The notes under the pieces are model-generated. The model had not been told where the DNA came from. It saw only the letters and a program-made list of their open reading frames with translations, and searched no databases. From NCBI RefSeq assembly GCF_017745675.1, contig NZ_JAFLJM010000007.1:124001-188000 (forward strand): a stretch of DNA of 64,000 nt, read 5' to 3'. Shown piece after piece: positions 1 through 9,157 of the stretch. Each line of letters starts with the position of its first letter. Position 1 is the first letter of the stretch. Source of the DNA: Alkalihalobacillus sp. BA299. GTDB taxonomy: Bacteria > Bacillota > Bacilli > Bacillales > Bacillaceae_F. A program made the translations under genes and the position numbers.

Positions 1-1
1 C

Positions 2-1039
2 GACTTGGTTCGAACGTTACGTAATTCCATGCCAAAAGCAGATATGTTTTATATGAAGAAGTTTGAACGTGGTGATGAACGAGAAAAAAATATCCAGTTA
101 TTTGAGGGTTCTATTAGACTTCTTTTACCGGATATGTTTAAGCGCTATGATGGAATTATTATGGTTATATCCTTAGGGGCTGTGGTTCGTATGATTGCTC
201 CGATTTTAAAAGATAAGAAAACTGACCCTGCTGTCGTCGTTATTGATGATAAAGGGGAGTTTGTCATTAGTGTGCTTTCTGGACATATTGGTGGTGCTAA
301 TGATTTAACTCGTGAAGTGGCTTCCTATATTGGGGCAACTCCTGTTATAACGACGGCATCCGATGTACAGAAGACGATTCCTGTTGATATATTCGGGCGT
401 GAATTTGGCTGGAAGGTTGAAGATTATGCAAATGTGACTCCGGTAAGTGCCGCTGTAGTGAATGAAGAACCGGTTCTCATCTTGCAAGAATCTGGCGAGA
501 AAACGTGGTGGAAGCATGATCGGCCACTGCCGAAACAGATGAAAGTGGTACAATCCTATGAAGAGGCACTTGATATTGAATATAATGCATCCCTCGTGAT
601 CACTCACCGGATTTTGTCGCAAGAAGAAGAGGACAAATTGTTAGCGAATGGCGTATTATATCGACCCAAATCCGTTTATTTAGGCATCGGTTGTAACCGT
701 GGAACGAGTGTCGATGAAATTAAACAAGTCATTGAGGAAACGTTGAAAGAGCAAGAGATCTCTATTCAGGCAGTTAAAGCGATTGCCACGATTGATTTGA
801 AAAAGGATGAAGAAGGATTAATAGAGGCTTGTAGCGATTATGGCTGGGATTTCATCTATTACACCCCAGAACAATTAAACGCTGCGCCGATAAAAAACCC
901 TTCGGAAACGGTGTATAAATTTACTGGAGCCTATGGTGTCAGCGAACCGGCAGCGCTTATTGCTGCGGGAGTAGACGAACCTTTATTAGAAAAAAAGAAA
1001 AGTGGCAATGTAACCATTTCTATTGCTGTGAAAAAGTAG
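2..1039 (+). CDS. cbiG: Cobalt-precorrin 5A hydrolase CbiG, 5' end cut by window edge
   Basis: CbiG opens the C ring lactone of cobalt-precorrin 5A in the anaerobic cobalamin pathway. The N-terminal domain shows the family signatures VISLGAVVRMIAPIL and VISVLSGHIGGANDLTRE; the C-terminal domain carries YLGIGCNRGTS and ends with a SEPAAL segment. The reading frame is open to the left edge. The TTG at 5 lacks an upstream ribosome site that can be seen, and family members carry about 15 more residues, so the true start probably lies outside the window. Sixteen bases separate it from cbiA, which suggests one operon. Family assignment is firm; the start is unknown. Confidence 0.92.
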   Translation, partial: DLVRTLRNSMPKADMFYMKKFERGDEREKNIQLFEGSIRLLLPDMFKRYDGIIMVISLGAVVRMIAPILKDKKTDPAVVVIDDKGEFVISVLSGHIGGANDLTREVASYIGATPVITTASDVQKTIPVDIFGREFGWKVEDYANVTPVSAAVVNEEPVLILQESGEKTWWKHDRPLPKQMKVVQSYEEALDIEYNASLVITHRILSQEEEDKLLANGVLYRPKSVYLGIGCNRGTSVDEIKQVIEETLKEQEISIQAVKAIATIDLKKDEEGLIEACSDYGWDFIYYTPEQLNAAPIKNPSETVYKFTGAYGVSEPAALIAAGVDEPLLEKKKSGNVTISIAVKK

Positions 1040-1054
1040 TTTATAGGATGTGAC

Positions 1055-2449
1055 ATGATGCAACGAAGATTAGTGATTGCTGGTACGAATAGTGGAGTAG
1101 GAAAAACAACATTGACGATCGGATTGATGGCAGCTTTTAAAAGGAAGGGGCTAACGGTTCAAGGCTTTAAGTGTGGACCGGATTACATTGATCCTAGTTA
1201 TCATACCGCTGTAACAGGTAGACATTCACGAAATGTTGATAGTTGGATGCTAGATCATGATATCGTCAACGATATTTTTGTGGAAGCGAGTCAAGGAGCG
1301 GACCTTTCGATGATTGAAGGGGTAATGGGCTTTTATGATGGAAAAAGTCCGAAAAGTAATGTAGGGAGTACAGCAGAAATTAGTTTACTTCTTCAAGCAC
1401 CTGTCATTTTAGTCGTTAACATTGCAAGTATGGCGAGAAGTGCCGCGGCCATCGTCAAAGGCTATCAAATGCTAGATCCAAACGTCAATATTGCGGGTGT
1501 CATTTTAAATCAAGCAGGTAGTAAAGGACATTTTGAACTGTGTAAAACGGCTGTTGAGCAAGAATGCGATGTACCTGTCGTTGGGTATTTATTAAAAGGA
1601 GATGGTCTAACGATTCCAGAACGCCATCTAGGGTTAATTCCAGCGATCGAGAGGGGCGAATTGGATGAGTTTTTTTATGAACTTGGGGATGTCGTCGCAG
1701 ATCGAATAGACTTAGAAGAGCTATTGCGTATTTCTGAACAAGGTCCGGCACTTGAGTTGAAAACAGACTTATTTTTAAAGCAGGATGAAGGAGAACGAAA
1801 GGTTAAAATAGCTGTCGCCTACGATTCGGCATTTAATTTTTATTATCGTGAAAACTTCAAATTATTAGAGCGAGCAGGTGCAGAGCTTGTTTTCTTTAGT
1901 CCGTTAGCAGGTGAAACGTTACCTATTGGAGTAGATGGCTTGTACATTGGTGGTGGCTTCCCAGAAGAGTTTGCTAAAGAGCTATCAGAAAACGACCAAG
2001 CCAAACTGGATATAAGAAACGCTATTTCAAATGGACTGCCTACGTTTGCTGAATGTGGTGGATTTATGTATTTGACAGAATTCATGGCAAATAGGCAAGG
2101 CGAAACGTTTCCGATGGTCGGTATGATCCCTGGAAAGGTTAAAATGCAAGAAAGATTAGCTGCGCTCGGGTATCGTCAAGTGACTGCTATCGATGAGACG
2201 TTTCTATTAAAGAAAAATGAAGAAGCTCGTGGTCATGAGTTTCATTATTCTATTTTTGAAAGTGATGAGGAGTTGCCAAAAGCCCATTATATTAAAGCGC
2301 TTCGCGGTGAAAAAGAAGAAGGCTATAAGACTGACAATCTAGTCGCAGGCTATACGCATATTCATTTCGCTTCAAATCCACAAATCGCTGTTTCCTTCGT
2401 TGATAAATGTCTACAGTACAAGGAGAAGAATAAAGATGAAGAAAATTGA
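1055..2449 (+). CDS. cbiA: Cobyrinate a,c-diamide synthase CbiA
   Basis: This ATP- and glutamine-dependent enzyme amidates the a and c side chains of cobyrinate. At 464 residues it has the normal family length. The N-terminal synthetase domain opens with a P-loop (AGTNSGVGKTTLT, about residues 8-20) and FKCGPDYIDPSYH; the C-terminal class I amidotransferase domain has YIGGGFPEEFAKEL and the nucleophile region FAECGGFMYL (about residue 331), with a HIHFASNP histidine near the end. Two in-frame ATGs, at 1055 and 1058, are both possible starts. It overlaps cobT by 14 bases, supporting translational coupling. Confidence 0.95.
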   Translation: MMQRRLVIAGTNSGVGKTTLTIGLMAAFKRKGLTVQGFKCGPDYIDPSYHTAVTGRHSRNVDSWMLDHDIVNDIFVEASQGADLSMIEGVMGFYDGKSPKSNVGSTAEISLLLQAPVILVVNIASMARSAAAIVKGYQMLDPNVNIAGVILNQAGSKGHFELCKTAVEQECDVPVVGYLLKGDGLTIPERHLGLIPAIERGELDEFFYELGDVVADRIDLEELLRISEQGPALELKTDLFLKQDEGERKVKIAVAYDSAFNFYYRENFKLLERAGAELVFFSPLAGETLPIGVDGLYIGGGFPEEFAKELSENDQAKLDIRNAISNGLPTFAECGGFMYLTEFMANRQGETFPMVGMIPGKVKMQERLAALGYRQVTAIDETFLLKKNEEARGHEFHYSIFESDEELPKAHYIKALRGEKEEGYKTDNLVAGYTHIHFASNPQIAVSFVDKCLQYKEKNKDEEN

Positions 2450-3509
2450 TAAAATCCTCTCGCAAATAATGCCACTCGATGCCCAAGTGATGCAAAGTGT
2501 AAGTGAACATGTTGATCAATTAACAAAGCCGATCGGTGCTCTCGGTAGAATTGAAGAGTTAGCCATTCAACTAGCAGGAATTACTAGAAAAGAACGTCCG
2601 ACGGTGAAATCACCTGCTGTTATTGTTTGTGCGGGAGATCATGGCATTGTATCTGAAGGAGTCTCAGCTTATCCGCAAGAAGTGACCAAACTAATGATTC
2701 ATAACTTTATTGAGGGGCGTGCAGCTATTAATGTATTAGCCAACCAAATTGGTGCCTCTGTGACAGTAGTCGATGTTGGTGTGAATGGTGAGGTGAACGA
2801 TCCATCTCTAGTTATGAAAAAAGTGAAAAAAGGGACGAATAATTTTTATACAGAAGATGCCATGAGTGAACATGAAGCATTACAAGCGATTGAGGCAGGG
2901 ATGGATGTAGCAAAAAATGTAATTGATAATGGTCATGAAGTGATTATCATTGGTGAAATGGGAATTGGTAACACGACCGCGAGTAGTGCATTAATTGCTG
3001 CTTATACGAATGCGAATGTTCAAGAGGTTGTTGGACGGGGTACGGGATTAAACGATGAAGAACAACAACATAAAATTGCAATTATTGAAGAAGCGCTAAA
3101 GCGTCGAAACATAAACGGTGCCTCAACGCTTCAAGTGTTAGCACGGGTAGGTGGCCTTGAAATTGCTGCATTAACAGGTGTTTTATTACAAGCAGCAGCT
3201 GATCGTACTCCCGTAATTGTTGATGGCTTTATTTCAACAGCAGCTGCTCTAGTGGCTTATGAATTGTCTCCAACGATCAAGGACTATTTGATAATTAGTC
3301 ACCAATCGGTAGAGCCTGGGCATAAAACTGTATTTGAATATTTAAATAAAAAGCCCCTTCTATCCCTTGATTTAAGATTAGGAGAAGGGACAGGAGCAGC
3401 ATTAGCTTATCCACTTCTAGATGCGGCAACGCGAATTTTAACCGAGATGGCGACATTTGCTGATTTAGGGATTGAAAAGAAGGAACTACCAAGTGAAAGT
3501 ACATTGTAG
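2436..3509 (+). CDS. cobT: Nicotinate-nucleotide-dimethylbenzimidazole phosphoribosyltransferase CobT
   Basis: CobT makes alpha-ribazole phosphate from dimethylbenzimidazole and nicotinate mononucleotide, for the lower ligand of cobalamin. Family motifs are LTKPIGALGRIEELA near residue 30, VCAGDHGIVSEGVSAYP, IIGEMGIGNTTASSA, and the C-terminal SHQSVEPGHK and LRLGEGTGAALA, which contain the catalytic region. The ATG at 2436 was chosen because AAGGAG lies 10 bases upstream and the protein then starts at the family position with 357 residues; the frame stays open to 2400. It overlaps the end of cbiA. Confidence 0.95.
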   Translation: MKKIDKILSQIMPLDAQVMQSVSEHVDQLTKPIGALGRIEELAIQLAGITRKERPTVKSPAVIVCAGDHGIVSEGVSAYPQEVTKLMIHNFIEGRAAINVLANQIGASVTVVDVGVNGEVNDPSLVMKKVKKGTNNFYTEDAMSEHEALQAIEAGMDVAKNVIDNGHEVIIIGEMGIGNTTASSALIAAYTNANVQEVVGRGTGLNDEEQQHKIAIIEEALKRRNINGASTLQVLARVGGLEIAALTGVLLQAAADRTPVIVDGFISTAAALVAYELSPTIKDYLIISHQSVEPGHKTVFEYLNKKPLLSLDLRLGEGTGAALAYPLLDAATRILTEMATFADLGIEKKELPSESTL

Positions 3510-3529
3510 AGTGTAAAGGTGGGAGCGAA

Positions 3530-4300
3530 ATGAAAAACGGAAAGGTGTACTTAGTCGGGGCAGGACCAGGGGATCCGAAGTTAATTACGGTTCGTGGTTT
3601 AGAGTGTATTAAAGCGTCTGATGTCATTATCTACGATCGGCTGGCAAACCCTTCCTTACTTGAGTATGCAAATGTGGGTGCTGAAGTAATATATTGTGGG
3701 AAGCTTCCTAAGCAGCATACATTAAAACAAGAGCAAATAAATGATCTATTAGTAGAGAAAGCGAAAGAAGGAAAAGTTGTTACGAGATTAAAAGGGGGCG
3801 ACCCTTGTGTATTTGGTAGAGTCGGAGAAGAAGCTGAATTTTTATCTCGTTACGATATCCCGTATGAAATTGTTCCAGGGGTGTCCTCTGGAATTGCAGC
3901 CCCAGCTTATGCGGGAATTCCAGTGACTCACCGCGATTACGGCTCAAGTTTTGCGATGGTCACTGGTCATTTGCAAAGTGAAGAAAATAACGAAGAAAAG
4001 TGGAAGGCATTAGCAAATGGAATAGATACGGTTGCATTTTACATGGGTGTGAAAAATTTGCCTTTGATCTGTAATCAGCTCATTCGTCACGGGAAAAAGG
4101 GATCGACTCCAGTGGCAATTATTGAATGGGGAACAACGGACAAACAACGAACAGTTGTAGGAAATTTAATGAACATTGAAGAAAAGGCGACGGAAGCTAA
4201 AATTTCTCATCCTGCAATTATTCTTGTAGGTGAGATTGTCTCCTTACGCGAAAAAATTCAGTGGTTTAGTGAAGAAGAAATAGAGATGATAGAAAAGTAA
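3530..4300 (+). CDS. cobA: Uroporphyrinogen-III C-methyltransferase CobA
   Basis: This SAM-dependent enzyme methylates uroporphyrinogen III at C2 and C7 to give precorrin-2, the entry to cobalamin and siroheme. Motifs of the tetrapyrrole methylase fold are visible: VYLVGAGPGDPKLITVRG at the N-terminus, RLKGGDPCVFGRVGEEAE in the middle and HPAIILVGEIV near the end. With 256 residues it is a stand-alone methyltransferase, not the CysG fusion. It follows cobT by 20 bases and closes the cobalamin gene run; a hairpin follows. Confidence 0.95.
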   Translation: MKNGKVYLVGAGPGDPKLITVRGLECIKASDVIIYDRLANPSLLEYANVGAEVIYCGKLPKQHTLKQEQINDLLVEKAKEGKVVTRLKGGDPCVFGRVGEEAEFLSRYDIPYEIVPGVSSGIAAPAYAGIPVTHRDYGSSFAMVTGHLQSEENNEEKWKALANGIDTVAFYMGVKNLPLICNQLIRHGKKGSTPVAIIEWGTTDKQRTVVGNLMNIEEKATEAKISHPAIILVGEIVSLREKIQWFSEEEIEMIEK

Positions 4301-4311
4301 TAAGGGTGACA

Positions 4312-4374
4312 CTTCAACGACCAAATATAGATGCAATACCGAATGGATGCGTCTATATTTGGTGGTAATTGAAG
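4312..4374 (+). terminator. Hairpin after the cobalamin operon
   Basis: CCAAATATAGA (4321-4331) pairs with TCTATATTTGG (4352-4362), with extra outer pairing of CTTCAA with TTGAAG. No clear run of T follows, so this may be a processing or attenuating hairpin and not a normal intrinsic terminator. Confidence 0.45.
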
Positions 4375-4453
4375 CACTTAAACGCGAAAGTAATCGATTC
4401 TTAGTACGTTTTCATAAAAAACTTGTGACAAATGGGGATAGTAGGGCATGAAA

Positions 4454-4476
4454 CAAATCGTAATAATTTCGATTTG
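4454..4476 (+). promoter_or_regulatory. Zur-like operator ahead of the ABC importer operon
   Basis: A 23-bp palindrome with arms CAAATCG and CGATTTG around TAAT-A-ATTT, with one mismatched pair. It fits the Bacillus Zur box (TCGTAAT-N-ATTACGA) in 13 of 14 half-site positions. It lies 18 bases upstream of the permease start, where bound Zur would block transcription. The match to the family consensus is seen in the sequence; regulation by zinc is inferred. Confidence 0.75.
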
Positions 4477-4494
4477 TGAAAAGGGGGCCGGTAA

Positions 4495-5607
4495 ATGCAA
4501 GCTGATTTAAAAAGCAGTACTTCTCAGGCGTTAACAAATGAAAAAATAAAGTCCAGAGCTATACAGTTTTTCTTTGTAATCATTTTAACAGTTGTTCTTC
4601 TAGGTTCGATGACAGCTGCAGTTATGCTAGGACCTGTTTCCATTTCTCCATTAACCGTATGGAAAATAGCCTTGTCCAAACTACCATACATAAGCGAGTT
4701 CATTAGCAACGACTGGTCACAAGCGCAGGAACAAATCATTTGGGAAATTCGCTTCCCGAGAGTTTTATTAGGTGCTGTGGTGGGAGCTGGTTTAGCAGTA
4801 GTAGGTGTTGCCATTCAAGCATTAGTTCGTAATTCATTAGCAGATCCATTTATTCTTGGCGTATCATCAGGGGCATCTGTTGGTGCAACATTAGTTATTA
4901 TCTTCGGTGCTTTTAAACTATTTGGACAATATGCACTGTCAATGGCAGCTTTTTTAGGAGCCCTTACTTCCGTCTTACTTGTTTTTATGTTAGCTCAAGT
5001 ACGAGGTAGAATTTCAACGGTTCGTCTATTACTAGCTGGAATTGCTGTTTCAATGATGTTATCGGCTGTAACGAGTTATATTGTCATCTCCGCACCACGA
5101 GAAGAAGGAATTAGAGACGCAATGTTTTGGATGATGGGTAGCTTAGCGGGGGCAAAATGGGAGCAACTGCCGGTTCCTTTCCTTTGTCTATTAGGAGGAG
5201 TTATTATTTTAATTCTTTCTTATCGACCTCTTAACTTACTGTTAATGGGAGATGCAACGGCAACAACACTCGGAATGAATATTGATGTCTTTAAGAAATT
5301 TTTAATCTTACTAACGGCTTTATTAACGGGGGTGATGGTCGCCGTAAGTGGAGCGATTGGTTTTATCGGCCTTATGGTTCCACATATCGTCCGCTTAATG
5401 GTGGGCTCAGACCATCGAAGAGTATTAGTCGTTAGTAGTTTAGTAGGTGCGATCTTTTTAGTCTGGGCAGATGTTGCTGCAAGAACAGTCGTATCGCCTC
5501 AAGAATTACCAATCGGGATTGTAACGGCAATATGCGGTGGCCCATTTTTTATTTGGCTTTTGCGAAGAAGTAACTATTCTTTTGGAACAGGGGATGGTGA
5601 CAACTAA
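4495..5607 (+). CDS. FecCD/BtuC-family ABC importer permease
   Basis: Membrane subunit of a type II ABC importer of the siderophore/cobalamin/haem class, 370 residues, with about ten hydrophobic segments. Family motifs are RFPRVLLGAVVGAGLAVVG, VRNSLADPFILGVSSGAS near residue 120 and GAIGFIGLMVPHIVRLMVG near residue 285. The ATG at 4495 follows AAAGGGGG. The stop overlaps the ATPase start (TAATG). The Zur-like operator suggests that the substrate is a zinc complex or another metal complex; the cobalamin genes upstream make corrinoid uptake an alternative. Confidence 0.9.
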   Translation: MQADLKSSTSQALTNEKIKSRAIQFFFVIILTVVLLGSMTAAVMLGPVSISPLTVWKIALSKLPYISEFISNDWSQAQEQIIWEIRFPRVLLGAVVGAGLAVVGVAIQALVRNSLADPFILGVSSGASVGATLVIIFGAFKLFGQYALSMAAFLGALTSVLLVFMLAQVRGRISTVRLLLAGIAVSMMLSAVTSYIVISAPREEGIRDAMFWMMGSLAGAKWEQLPVPFLCLLGGVIILILSYRPLNLLLMGDATATTLGMNIDVFKKFLILLTALLTGVMVAVSGAIGFIGLMVPHIVRLMVGSDHRRVLVVSSLVGAIFLVWADVAARTVVSPQELPIGIVTAICGGPFFIWLLRRSNYSFGTGDGDN

Positions 5608-6422
5608 TGGAACTATCAGTCCAAAACGTCATAACGAAAATCGATCAAAAACAAATTATCGAGGATATTAACTTTAAAGTGAATACTGGCGAATTTGTTG
5701 GGGTTATTGGTCCAAATGGTAGTGGGAAGTCGACGCTGTTAAAAACGATTTATCGCATTTATGCACCTCATACTGGGGACATTTTTATCAATCAATCCAA
5801 TATGAATAAATGGACGAATCGCAAGTTTGCTCAAAGAGTGGCTGTTGTAGGTCAAGAAAGCTCGGTTCCGTTTGATTTTACGGTCGAGGATATTGTTCGA
5901 ATGGGCAGACATCCCCATAAGAAATTTTTAGAAAAAGATAATGATTACGATGATACGATTGTCACACGGTCATTAAAAGAAGTTGGGATCGAACACTATA
6001 AAAATAGAAGCTTTTCGAATTTATCGGGTGGTGAAAAACAGCGGGTCTTAATTGCTAGAGCCCTTGCTCAAGAACCACAATTATTTATATTAGATGAACC
6101 TACAAATCATCTCGATATCCACCATCAACTCCATCTACTTGACGTTGTTAAAGGGTTGAAGTTAACGTCTTTGGCTGCGCTACATGATTTAAACTTAGCG
6201 GCATCCTACTGTGATAAATTACTTGTTATGTATGAAGGAAAGATTGTTGCAGAAGGTTCACCAGATCAAGTGTTAACGGAAAAGTTACTAGCAGACGTTT
6301 TTCATGTGAACGGAACTGTTATTAAGCATCCTCTTACTGGAAAAACGCATGTGTTGTATACGTCAAAAATGTTTGATCAATCGCAAGCAGTACCTTTTCA
6401 ATCTTTTGCTTCGAATCATTAG
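5607..6422 (+). CDS. FepC/BtuD-type ABC importer ATPase
   Basis: Nucleotide-binding subunit, 271 residues, partner of the FecCD permease. Walker A is GPNGSGKSTLLKTI (about residues 36-49), a Q-loop follows (VVGQESS), the signature is NLSGGEKQRVLIARALAQEP, Walker B is LFILDEPTNHLD and the switch histidine is in AALHDLNLA. The start overlaps the preceding stop codon, so translation is coupled. Nothing is missing from the catalytic set. Confidence 0.93.
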   Translation: MELSVQNVITKIDQKQIIEDINFKVNTGEFVGVIGPNGSGKSTLLKTIYRIYAPHTGDIFINQSNMNKWTNRKFAQRVAVVGQESSVPFDFTVEDIVRMGRHPHKKFLEKDNDYDDTIVTRSLKEVGIEHYKNRSFSNLSGGEKQRVLIARALAQEPQLFILDEPTNHLDIHHQLHLLDVVKGLKLTSLAALHDLNLAASYCDKLLVMYEGKIVAEGSPDQVLTEKLLADVFHVNGTVIKHPLTGKTHVLYTSKMFDQSQAVPFQSFASNH

Positions 6423-6431
6423 GAGGAAGGA

Positions 6432-7502
6432 ATGGGCGAATTTAACTGTAATTATTGTGGGTTTCAATACGAGGAGCAAAATGGAGATACGAAAAACGGA
6501 ATTCCTAAAGGAACATCTTTTCAACAACTGGCAGGCTCACTTTGCAATCGCTGCGGTATGCAAGGTGAACGACATGAAAGACAGGTTTCTCAGCCTTATA
6601 TCGGTCTTGAAGCTGAGTATTTTGATTTGTTTACTGGGAAATCAGGCTTGAAATTTTATAAAAATTGGTTGGCTTCATTTACAAACTGTAACGTTTTAGA
6701 ATTAGGTGTTGGAACGGGAAGAGTCGCTTTTGAATTAGCTAATCAGGGGATCGCTGTAACCGGCATAGATACGAGTGAAAGCATGCTAAATATTGCTGAG
6801 AAGAAAAAGAAAAGATTAACTGATCCATCCAAGCTAAGCTTACTGCAAGAAAATGCGTTAAGCTTTTCCGCTTCAACTAATTATACTCACGTTTTATTAA
6901 CGGAAGGTTTTTTGCAGCACTTTCTCTTACCAGAAGAACAACTACAAGTAATAGCAAATGTAAAACACTATTTAGTAAGTGGTGGATTTGTAGCAATAGA
7001 TATCACCCTTCCACCAAATGAGAGTCAGTGGGCCATTCATCAATGTAAGCAGTGGGGGAAGAAGCGAATTTATCAAACGATCAAAGGACAGACATTTTTA
7101 TCACGACAAATATTTGAAGCAACGTTAACGTATGAAACGTATGAACAAAACATGGAACAAGCGAAATTTAAAGTAGACCGAGAGTACAGTCTCATTCTTC
7201 CACGAGAATTGGGATATCTTTTAAAAGCAGAAGGATTTGAAGTAGTGGAAATGCTTGAAAGCAACCAGCTTTACAGTGAATGTTCAGCGGTCACTTGCTT
7301 AATGCCGTACTTAGTAAAAAACAAGGCGGCTAAATTAAGAAGAGATGAAACGCTTGATGAAAAGGTAAATGATGAAACAAGGAAGCTAGTACCTTACGAA
7401 CAGGATGTTTGGACAAACGGTGGCTATCCACTACCTATGCAAGGAGATTCAAGAGAACAGCATCTAAGTAGTCGCTTTACGATTATTGCAAAATATACGT
7501 AG
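6432..7502 (+). CDS. Rubredoxin-like domain fused to a SAM-dependent methyltransferase
   Basis: This 356-residue protein has two parts. Residues 1-50 look like rubredoxin: CNYCG, then GDTKNGIPKGTSF, then CNRCG, i.e. two CxxCG knuckles that would hold one iron or zinc. Residues about 85-200 are a class I methyltransferase with motif I VLELGVGTGRVAFELA and a following GIDTSESML acidic region. The substrate is unknown. It sits between the importer ATPase (9 bases after) and the binding protein, inside a Zur-like operon, so a role in processing an imported or exported metal ligand is possible. That role is inference; the domain reading is fairly clear. Confidence 0.8.
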   Translation: MGEFNCNYCGFQYEEQNGDTKNGIPKGTSFQQLAGSLCNRCGMQGERHERQVSQPYIGLEAEYFDLFTGKSGLKFYKNWLASFTNCNVLELGVGTGRVAFELANQGIAVTGIDTSESMLNIAEKKKKRLTDPSKLSLLQENALSFSASTNYTHVLLTEGFLQHFLLPEEQLQVIANVKHYLVSGGFVAIDITLPPNESQWAIHQCKQWGKKRIYQTIKGQTFLSRQIFEATLTYETYEQNMEQAKFKVDREYSLILPRELGYLLKAEGFEVVEMLESNQLYSECSAVTCLMPYLVKNKAAKLRRDETLDEKVNDETRKLVPYEQDVWTNGGYPLPMQGDSREQHLSSRFTIIAKYT

Positions 7503-7518
7503 TAAGGAGAAATGAGAG

Positions 7519-8532
7519 ATGAAAAAATTAAATACAATGAAAACGATACTAGCAGGGCTTATTACAGCAATCATGTTAGTAGGGTGTGGACAAGATGTCA
7601 GCACAAACGAAGACGTTGGAACAACAGGCTCCGAAACGGAAGAAACGTCAAATGTGGAACAACAAGAAAGTGCATATGAAACGGTTGAAATTGAAAATAA
7701 TGACCAACTATTAGTGTTTACAGAGCAGCCGAAGCGAGCGGTTACGTTAAATCAACACGTAACAGAAGTTATGCTCGCACTAGGACTAGAGGAATTTATG
7801 GTTGGGACTGCTTACTTAGATGATGAAGTGTTACCGGAATTTAAGGAGGCTTATGAATCAATTGCTGTATTATCCGACAAATATCCATCGCAAGAAGTAT
7901 TTTTAGCAGAAGAGCCTGACTTTGCTTATGCAGGGTGGGCAAGTGCATTTCGTGAGGACAATATTGGAACAGTGGAACAATTGAAAGAGTTCGGAATTCC
8001 TGCCTATTTGCACGAATCTTCAACTAAAATAGGACCAACAATTGATGATATTTATACAGATATCCGGAATATTGCGCGTATCTTTAATGTGGAGGAAAGA
8101 GGCGAACAATTAATTGCTTCCATGAAAGAAGAGATGGGAGAAATTCAAAAGACGATCCCAGAGGTTTCAGAAAAAAAGAAAGTGTTCGTTTTTGATAGTG
8201 GGGAGACTGCACCGTTTACTGTTGCTCAAAACTTTTTAAATTCGTTAATTTCGTTAGCAGGCGCAGAAAATATTTTTAGTGAAATTGATAAAAACTGGGC
8301 TGAAGTAAGCTGGGAAGAGGTCGTTGACCGTGATCCAGATGTGATCATCATTGTCGATTACGGCGAAACAACTGTGGAAGAGAAAAAAGATTTACTTCTA
8401 CGCCATCCAGCTTTAGAAAATGTTACCGCCATTAAGAACGAAAACTTTATCGTGATCCCGTTGTCAGCAGCAGCAGAAGGTGTACGAGCTCCGTATGCAC
8501 TTGATATTTTAGTTGATGGATTGTACAACTAA
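7519..8532 (+). CDS. Metal-complex binding lipoprotein of the ABC importer
   Basis: A 337-residue substrate-binding protein of the FepB/BtuF (TroA-like) class. It starts with a lipoprotein signal peptide ending in the lipobox LVGC (Cys about residue 23) and an acidic linker rich in E and T. The mature part has the family pattern: KRAVTLNQHVTEVMLALGL near residue 75 and, late, VDRDPDVIIIVDYG. It is the fourth gene of the operon, 16 bases after the methyltransferase, with GGAG ahead of the ATG. The ligand cannot be read from the sequence. Confidence 0.9.
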   Translation: MKKLNTMKTILAGLITAIMLVGCGQDVSTNEDVGTTGSETEETSNVEQQESAYETVEIENNDQLLVFTEQPKRAVTLNQHVTEVMLALGLEEFMVGTAYLDDEVLPEFKEAYESIAVLSDKYPSQEVFLAEEPDFAYAGWASAFREDNIGTVEQLKEFGIPAYLHESSTKIGPTIDDIYTDIRNIARIFNVEERGEQLIASMKEEMGEIQKTIPEVSEKKKVFVFDSGETAPFTVAQNFLNSLISLAGAENIFSEIDKNWAEVSWEEVVDRDPDVIIIVDYGETTVEEKKDLLLRHPALENVTAIKNENFIVIPLSAAAEGVRAPYALDILVDGLYN

Positions 8533-8589
8533 AGTTCAGTTGTCATTCATTACACATCTGATGTTTCATACTAGAATACGAGCATAACG

Positions 8590-8632
8590 AAAGCCCGGTT
8601 TATCTCGAATAAGAGATAAACTGGGCTTTTTC
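8590..8632 (+). terminator. Intrinsic terminator of the ABC importer operon
   Basis: A 17-bp stem, AAAGCCCGGTTTATCTC against GAGATAAACTGGGCTTT with one mismatch, six-base loop, then a T run. Confidence 0.92.
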
Positions 8633-8788
8633 ATGTGGACCAGGAAATTGTAAAATCCTTGATTAAGCATTAGTGAGAGGCATTAGAACTGGAGTGTTCA
8701 GAAGGGAATGACACATGGCCAAGAGCGGGCCTATAGAGAGTGTTGAATTTTGTCTACTGTTGTCGAGAAATCGATAAATGACCTATAG

Positions 8789-8872
8789 TTGAAAATAAAA
8801 GACCCTAACTTGAAAATAAATCATACGAAGTTGAAAATAAAACCTCTAAACTTGAAAATATAACACTCAAAG
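8789..8872. repeat. Four tandem copies of a 21-bp A-rich repeat
   Basis: Four consecutive 21-bp units start at 8789, 8810, 8831 and 8852, each opening with TTGAAAATA followed by a variable second half; a partial fifth (TCAAAATT) follows. The strict 21-base period equals two helical turns, so the A-tracts face the same side. This is most of what can be said of the 8533-9157 gap, which also holds the terminator above and a weak hairpin near 8964-8992 but no convincing gene. Confidence 0.8.
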
Positions 8873-9157
8873 TCAAAATTCCCTTAAAACTCATTCCCGT
8901 TAAATGAAGGGAATAGATACTTAAAATTGCATCTATTGATAGAGATCATTTCAGAAAGTCGTGAAACCCACCCTAAAGATGTAGGTTTTTGTTCGAAATG
9001 CTAAAAATTGTTGAGTGTGAGTAGATGTGTTTTTAGTACTGGATTATACAATCTAAACAAGTGTTATCAAAAGGAAAATATTTCAGGGGTATACATAGTA
9101 TTGCTAATTTATAGCAAAATAACCATTAATGAGAATTTATTAAGGAGCTGGTTAGTA

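Noticed and set aside
5-7. TTG at position 5 as the real start of cbiG
   Set aside because: The frame continues to the window edge, and family members have additional N-terminal residues, so the start is probably outside.
8789-8872. Possible CRISPR-like array
   Set aside because: Units are contiguous with no spacers of normal length, the period is 21 bases, and no cas genes are near.
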